Below, in pieces: positions 30,609 to 33,698 of a DNA stretch of 33,698 bases (position 1 is the first letter of the stretch; each line of letters starts with the position of its first letter). Origin of the DNA: Methanoculleus marisnigri. GTDB taxonomy: Archaea; Halobacteriota; Methanomicrobia; Methanomicrobiales; Methanoculleaceae. The notes beneath the pieces were generated by a model, which searched no databases, was not told the DNA's origin, and saw only the letters and a list, made by a program, of their open reading frames with translations. A program made the position numbers and the translations under genes. Where the stretch lies: NCBI GenBank assembly GCA_002503885.1, contig DASQ01000039.1, positions 303 through 34,000 on the forward strand, read 5' to 3'.

Positions 30609-33362
30609 TTATGCCTCCAGGTTGTCCAGATCCCGCTCGATGATGGATTCGATGCCCCGGTCATCGACGATCTTGACGGCGATGCGCCGCTTCTCCCCGG
30701 GCTTGAAGGGGAGGGAGACAGTGCCGCGGTAGGCCTCGATCTTCTCTTCGTCGATCTCGGCCTTGAGGCTCTTTTTGAGTTTTGCCCAGCCATCGTCTTT
30801 GCCGGCCATGGGGAAGAAGACCTGCCGGGGGAAGAGGCTGCGACCGTCGTAGTCGGTGTCGAGCATCCACATGGCGATCTTGTCGGGGCCGCCGCCGTCG
30901 ACGGTGCCTTTGCGGGTGTCGTAGTAGTCGAAACCGTTGACGGAGAGGAGGATCGTGCCAGCCTCGGGCCCTTCGGTGATCAGGTTCAGGGTGATGTCGG
31001 GCTGGCCGATGAGCCAGAAACTCTCGTTGCGGGAGCATTTCTTCTTGAGGTCGTCGGTCTGGAGGTCGGTGTTCATCTGGGCTTTGAGGAGGGTGACGCC
31101 AGGCCAGTTGGTCTCGTCGATGTCTTTTGCGGCTTCGGGGTCGAACTGGAAGGCGGCGAAGACGAGGATCTCGGGTCGGGGGACGAGGCGTTGCGCCTCT
31201 TTGAGCGCCATCTCGACCTGTCTCGCGTTGAGGGCGGCGTGCTCGGGGCCGAAGGAGACTGTGACCTGTTTCGGGGCGTCATCTTTAGTTTCGCCGCGGG
31301 CGTGGAGCCACCGGGTGCCGCCGAGGGTTTCGAGCCGGGCGAAGGCGATCCGCTGACCACTTCTGCCACGGATACCGGCGGCGAGGAGTTCAGTGCGCCA
31401 TTCGTCCTGCCGAAGGGATTCGCCGGTGCGAGCAGCGGAGTCGTCGGCCGGGAGGACTGCGGGAGTGTCTCCAGTGAGCGGTTCGACGGTGGGTGCGGGG
31501 ACGGCCTCGACGGTGAAGGGGCCGGTGACGCGGACTTTTGTTTTGTCGGCCTGCGGCTGGTCGTAGAGGGTCTCCTGGGGAGCGTTCTTCTGGATGCTCG
31601 CGTCGATCTCGGTCTGCCGCTTCTGCCGGACAGAAAGGAACTTTTTATGGGCCTTCTCTGCCGCTTCCGGCCAGGCGGGGTCGGGATCGAAGGGGACGTC
31701 CCACTCTTCGCAGGAGGTCTTCGCGGCGGCGTTGATGTCAGCGAGGGCGGCCTCGACCTTCAGCCGGTGCTTCTCGTAGATGTCGTCGATCGCGGGGTTG
31801 TTCGCGATGGATTTGAGGGTGATGTGCGGGATAGTCTTATAGACAAACCCGCTCCCGACGCCCTCCTCGGGGTGGGCGAGGTCGTAGTAGTCGAAGACGG
31901 CGGTCATGAGCCGCTGTTTGGCAAGGGTGATGGCGACGCGGGAGGTGTCGCAGGTGATCCAGCGCCGGCCCCACTTCTCGGCGACATAGGCGGTGGTCCC
32001 GGAGCCGCAGGTGGGGTCAAGGACGAGGTCGCCGGGGTCGGTGGTCATGAGGAGGCAGCGTTCGATGACTTTGGTTGAGGTCTGCACAACATATTTTTTT
32101 TCGTCAATATATCCGGGTCGATTTGTATCATCCCAGATGTTGGTGAGAGGCTTGACGGAAAAGTCGTCAATAAATCGAACGTAGCGAATACTATTAGTGG
32201 AAGCCTCTATTCGCTCTGCTCTAATTAATTGTTTCATGCCCTCAGAGCTTGTCTTCCAATGCGAATTATGGGGTAGATTGTAAATACGCCCCCGAAATTC
32301 AAATGGTTCACTACTCTCTTTTGATGTGCCCTGTGAAGTAAGTCCATCTAATGAATATGGTCGAATCTTACGTCCTTCATCTAATAACCGTCGTACTTCA
32401 TCGACACCAATGTTCTCACGCCTTCCATCCTCAAATTCAGCTCGTGAGTGAGACCAACCGCCACCTTCGCGCAATCCTTTTTCGGCGTATAGTTGATGAT
32501 ATTTTAGGAGATTTCGATCTTTGCCGTACCATATAAGGTAGTCTCCAATTCGGCTTAGCGATGTGGTAGCAAATCCGCCAGTGGTGGCAAAGTAGATGAT
32601 TGAAACAAAATTCCTTGAGCCAAACACCTCATCCATGATCTCCCGTACATGATGCACGTTCTCATCTGAGATCTGCACGAACACGCTCCCGCCCTCGGTC
32701 AGGAGTTCCCGGGCGAGCAGCAACCTGTCCCGGAGATACGCAAGATACGAGTGAATCCCGAGTTCCCATGTGTCCCTGAAGGCCTTGATCATCTCTGGCT
32801 CGCTCGTGAGATCCTCATCCCTCCTGTCCTTCACGTCCCGCCTGTTCACGAAGGGCTGAAAGTTCGAGCCGTACTTGATCCCATAGGGCGGGTCGATGTA
32901 GATCATCTGCACCTTCCCGGCCATCCCCTCCTTCTCCAGCAGGGAGTTCATGACGAGCAGGGAGTCGCCGGCCACCAGGCGGTTACTCCAGTTGTGCTTG
33001 TGCCGGTAGAACTCCACCGCCTCCCGCAGCGGCGGGTTCTCTATCGAGAACTCAAAGAGCGAGGCCTGCCGGCGGTCGCCATTGCTGCCCTTCGCCGCCC
33101 TGATGATCGTCCGCGAGTCGATCCGTTCGTGGACGTGGAGGGAGACCGTCGGCACCTCGAACGACGTATGCTCGGCCTTCCCCGCCCACTGGAGTTGCGG
33201 GTCGAGGTGAGGGTCATACGAGTAGGTCTTTGTGTCGTACTCGGGTTCGGTCTCCGCACTTACGAGACCTGCCGGCGGGTTATTCAGCCGGCAGGTTCCC
33301 TTATGGTCGTATTGCTCGATTGCTTTCTTCTGCGGAGATGATTTTTTTGCCATAGTCCACAT
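30609..33362 (-). CDS. mod: Type III DNA methyltransferase, Mod subunit
   Basis: This 917-residue N6-adenine or related methyltransferase of the beta group has its catalytic motif YIDPPYGIKYGSNFQPFVNR (DPPY 157-160) ahead of the S-adenosylmethionine motif LDPTCGSGTTA (449-457). The target-recognition region lies between them. The C-terminal 400 residues are longer than in classical Mod proteins and include a proline-rich linker (about 600-640) and a beta-rich unit (MWMLDTDYDGRSLFPRQVFFP). The ATG at 33362 is 26 bases from a TATA box, fitting a leaderless message; an ATG three codons later is an alternative. A run of seven A residues lies a few codons in (33342-33348). It heads the operon mod-res-111-residue protein-HNH. 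Confidence 0.92.
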   Translation of the reverse strand: MWTMAKKSSPQKKAIEQYDHKGTCRLNNPPAGLVSAETEPEYDTKTYSYDPHLDPQLQWAGKAEHTSFEVPTVSLHVHERIDSRTIIRAAKGSNGDRRQASLFEFSIENPPLREAVEFYRHKHNWSNRLVAGDSLLVMNSLLEKEGMAGKVQMIYIDPPYGIKYGSNFQPFVNRRDVKDRRDEDLTSEPEMIKAFRDTWELGIHSYLAYLRDRLLLARELLTEGGSVFVQISDENVHHVREIMDEVFGSRNFVSIIYFATTGGFATTSLSRIGDYLIWYGKDRNLLKYHQLYAEKGLREGGGWSHSRAEFEDGRRENIGVDEVRRLLDEGRKIRPYSLDGLTSQGTSKESSEPFEFRGRIYNLPHNSHWKTSSEGMKQLIRAERIEASTNSIRYVRFIDDFSVKPLTNIWDDTNRPGYIDEKKYVVQTSTKVIERCLLMTTDPGDLVLDPTCGSGTTAYVAEKWGRRWITCDTSRVAITLAKQRLMTAVFDYYDLAHPEEGVGSGFVYKTIPHITLKSIANNPAIDDIYEKHRLKVEAALADINAAAKTSCEEWDVPFDPDPAWPEAAEKAHKKFLSVRQKRQTEIDASIQKNAPQETLYDQPQADKTKVRVTGPFTVEAVPAPTVEPLTGDTPAVLPADDSAARTGESLRQDEWRTELLAAGIRGRSGQRIAFARLETLGGTRWLHARGETKDDAPKQVTVSFGPEHAALNARQVEMALKEAQRLVPRPEILVFAAFQFDPEAAKDIDETNWPGVTLLKAQMNTDLQTDDLKKKCSRNESFWLIGQPDITLNLITEGPEAGTILLSVNGFDYYDTRKGTVDGGGPDKIAMWMLDTDYDGRSLFPRQVFFPMAGKDDGWAKLKKSLKAEIDEEKIEAYRGTVSLPFKPGEKRRIAVKIVDDRGIESIIERDLDNLEA
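32090..32640 (-). other. AT-richer specificity segment within mod
   Basis: This part encodes roughly residues 241-424 of Mod, between the catalytic and cofactor motifs, where type III enzymes keep their target-recognition domain. A hand count over 32161-32400 gives 97 G or C in 240 bases (about 40%), against 40 of 60 in the flanking line 31201-31260. The sharp change suggests exchange of the recognition domain by recombination. Confidence 0.65.
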
Positions 33363-33383
33363 TTAGCGTTACCGCATCAGACC

Positions 33384-33392
33384 CATTAAATG
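33384..33392 (-). promoter_or_regulatory. TATA box of the mod-res operon
   Basis: The minus strand reads ACATTTAATGG, centred 26 bases before the mod ATG at 33362. It predicts a leaderless operon message. Confidence 0.5.
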
Positions 33393-33459
33393 TTGTCAAT
33401 TTTGAATACGATGTTCCAAAGATGGATTTTACCGAAAAAAGCGGTTTATCTTGTGGGGG

Positions 33460-33502
33460 TGAAGGGGGCGGAGCGGGAAGACCCCCCCCCTTCAGGGTGG
33501 GG
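33460..33502 (+). mobile_element. Competing hairpins of IS200/IS605 type
   Basis: TGAAGGGGG (33460-33468) is perfectly repeated in inverted form as CCCCCTTCA (33486-33494). An alternative stem uses CCCC.CCC (33483-33490) and GGG.GGGG (33495-33502) around a TTCA loop. The sequence CCCTTCAGGGTGGGGATGAAAGC resembles hairpin ends and guide-RNA scaffolds found beside TnpB genes. It sits 83 bases before tnpB and may be the element's left end or a relic of another copy's right end. Confidence 0.4.
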
Positions 33503-33584
33503 ATGAAAGCGAAGCCGCCCTTCGTCACCCTCTCGGAGAGATTACCGGAAACTACATCTTATTATAAGGCCCAATAGTATTCGT

Positions 33585-33698
33585 ATGCTCCAGGCCTACA
33601 AGTATCGGCTGTACCCTTCTCGTGGGCAAGTTCCTCTCCTCATGCAGCACATCCATGCCTGTCGGTTTGTGTACAACCATTCTCTGGAGCAGAAGATC
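33585..33698 (+). CDS. tnpB: IS200/IS605-family TnpB (OrfB), truncated by the window end
   Basis: Only the first 38 codons are in the window: MLQAYKYRLYPSRGQVPLLM, then QHIHACRFVYNHSLEQKI. This is the standard N-terminus of TnpB/OrfB, the RNA-guided nuclease of IS200/IS605 and IS1341-type elements and ancestor of Cas12. The RuvC-like and zinc-finger parts would lie beyond the right edge, so I cannot judge whether it is intact. No tnpA transposase is visible on this side. Its position beside the restriction operon suggests mobile DNA at the island border. Confidence 0.88.
   Translation, partial: MLQAYKYRLYPSRGQVPLLMQHIHACRFVYNHSLEQKI

Noticed and set aside
29673..32078. 801-codon plus-strand open frame across mod and res
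   Set aside because: High GC leaves long antisense frames open. Its glycine-, aspartate- and valine-rich sequence has no domain, while the minus strand encodes complete Mod and Res motifs.
33460..33502. CRISPR repeat
   Set aside because: Only one copy of the hairpin exists; no regularly spaced repeats occur anywhere in the window.

Overview
The window reads as chromosome of a hydrogenotrophic methanogenic archaeon, most likely a Methanoculleus-like member of the Methanomicrobiales. The archaeal signs are a RadA recombinase, a 69-residue histone, a FEN1 nuclease with a C-terminal PCNA-binding peptide, an RPA-type single-strand binding protein, a presenilin-like protease and TATA boxes 24-29 bases ahead of start codons. 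The methanogen signs are the nitrogenase-like coenzyme F430 synthesis pair CfbC/CfbD, an F420H2-oxidase-type flavodiiron protein, an archaeal phosphoribulokinase, an AqpM-like aquaporin and a DUF2193/DUF2180 pair. The core is GC-rich with dense genes. The genus call rests on overall resemblance, not on a search.

Layout. 1-7.3 kb: a cysteine desulfurase (minus strand), then the rightward run dapL-lysA (lysine by the diaminopimelate aminotransferase route), an RPA-like protein, radA and a phosphoglycolate phosphatase, closed by a convergent PRC-barrel protein. 7.3-12.1 kb: histone, an HTH-CBS regulator and a Nog1-like GTPase sharing one divergent promoter region, a presenilin-type intramembrane protease divergent from a small membrane coiled-coil protein, and FEN1. 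12.1-15.1 kb: a 400-base leader region with two hairpins, DUF2193, DUF2180 and an aquaporin. 15.1-19.1 kb: a decayed thiamine-diphosphate enzyme behind a rubredoxin, endonuclease V and a flavodiiron protein (oxygen and damage defence). 19.2-24.5 kb: phosphoribulokinase, TrkH, a secreted zincin-like protein that seems to lack its metal ligands, and cfbC-cfbD overlapping by 41 bases.

From about 24.5 kb to the end the window becomes an accessory, defence-type island: a hicB-hicA toxin-antitoxin pair; a lower-GC 407-residue orphan whose last ~120 residues resemble an MCM-helicase tail without an ATPase core; and a leftward operon mod-res-(111-residue protein)-HNH nuclease. Three of the four operon genes overlap end to start by 4 or 3 bases, or lie 3 bases apart. 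The methyltransferase carries an AT-richer specificity segment, and the island is bordered on the right by hairpins and the first 38 codons of an IS200/IS605-type tnpB that runs off the window.

The best candidates for something not yet described are the four-gene extended type III restriction operon with the neighbouring MCM-tail-like protein, and the DUF2193-DUF2180 pair behind its structured leader. All functions are read from sequence by eye; no database search or folding program was run.
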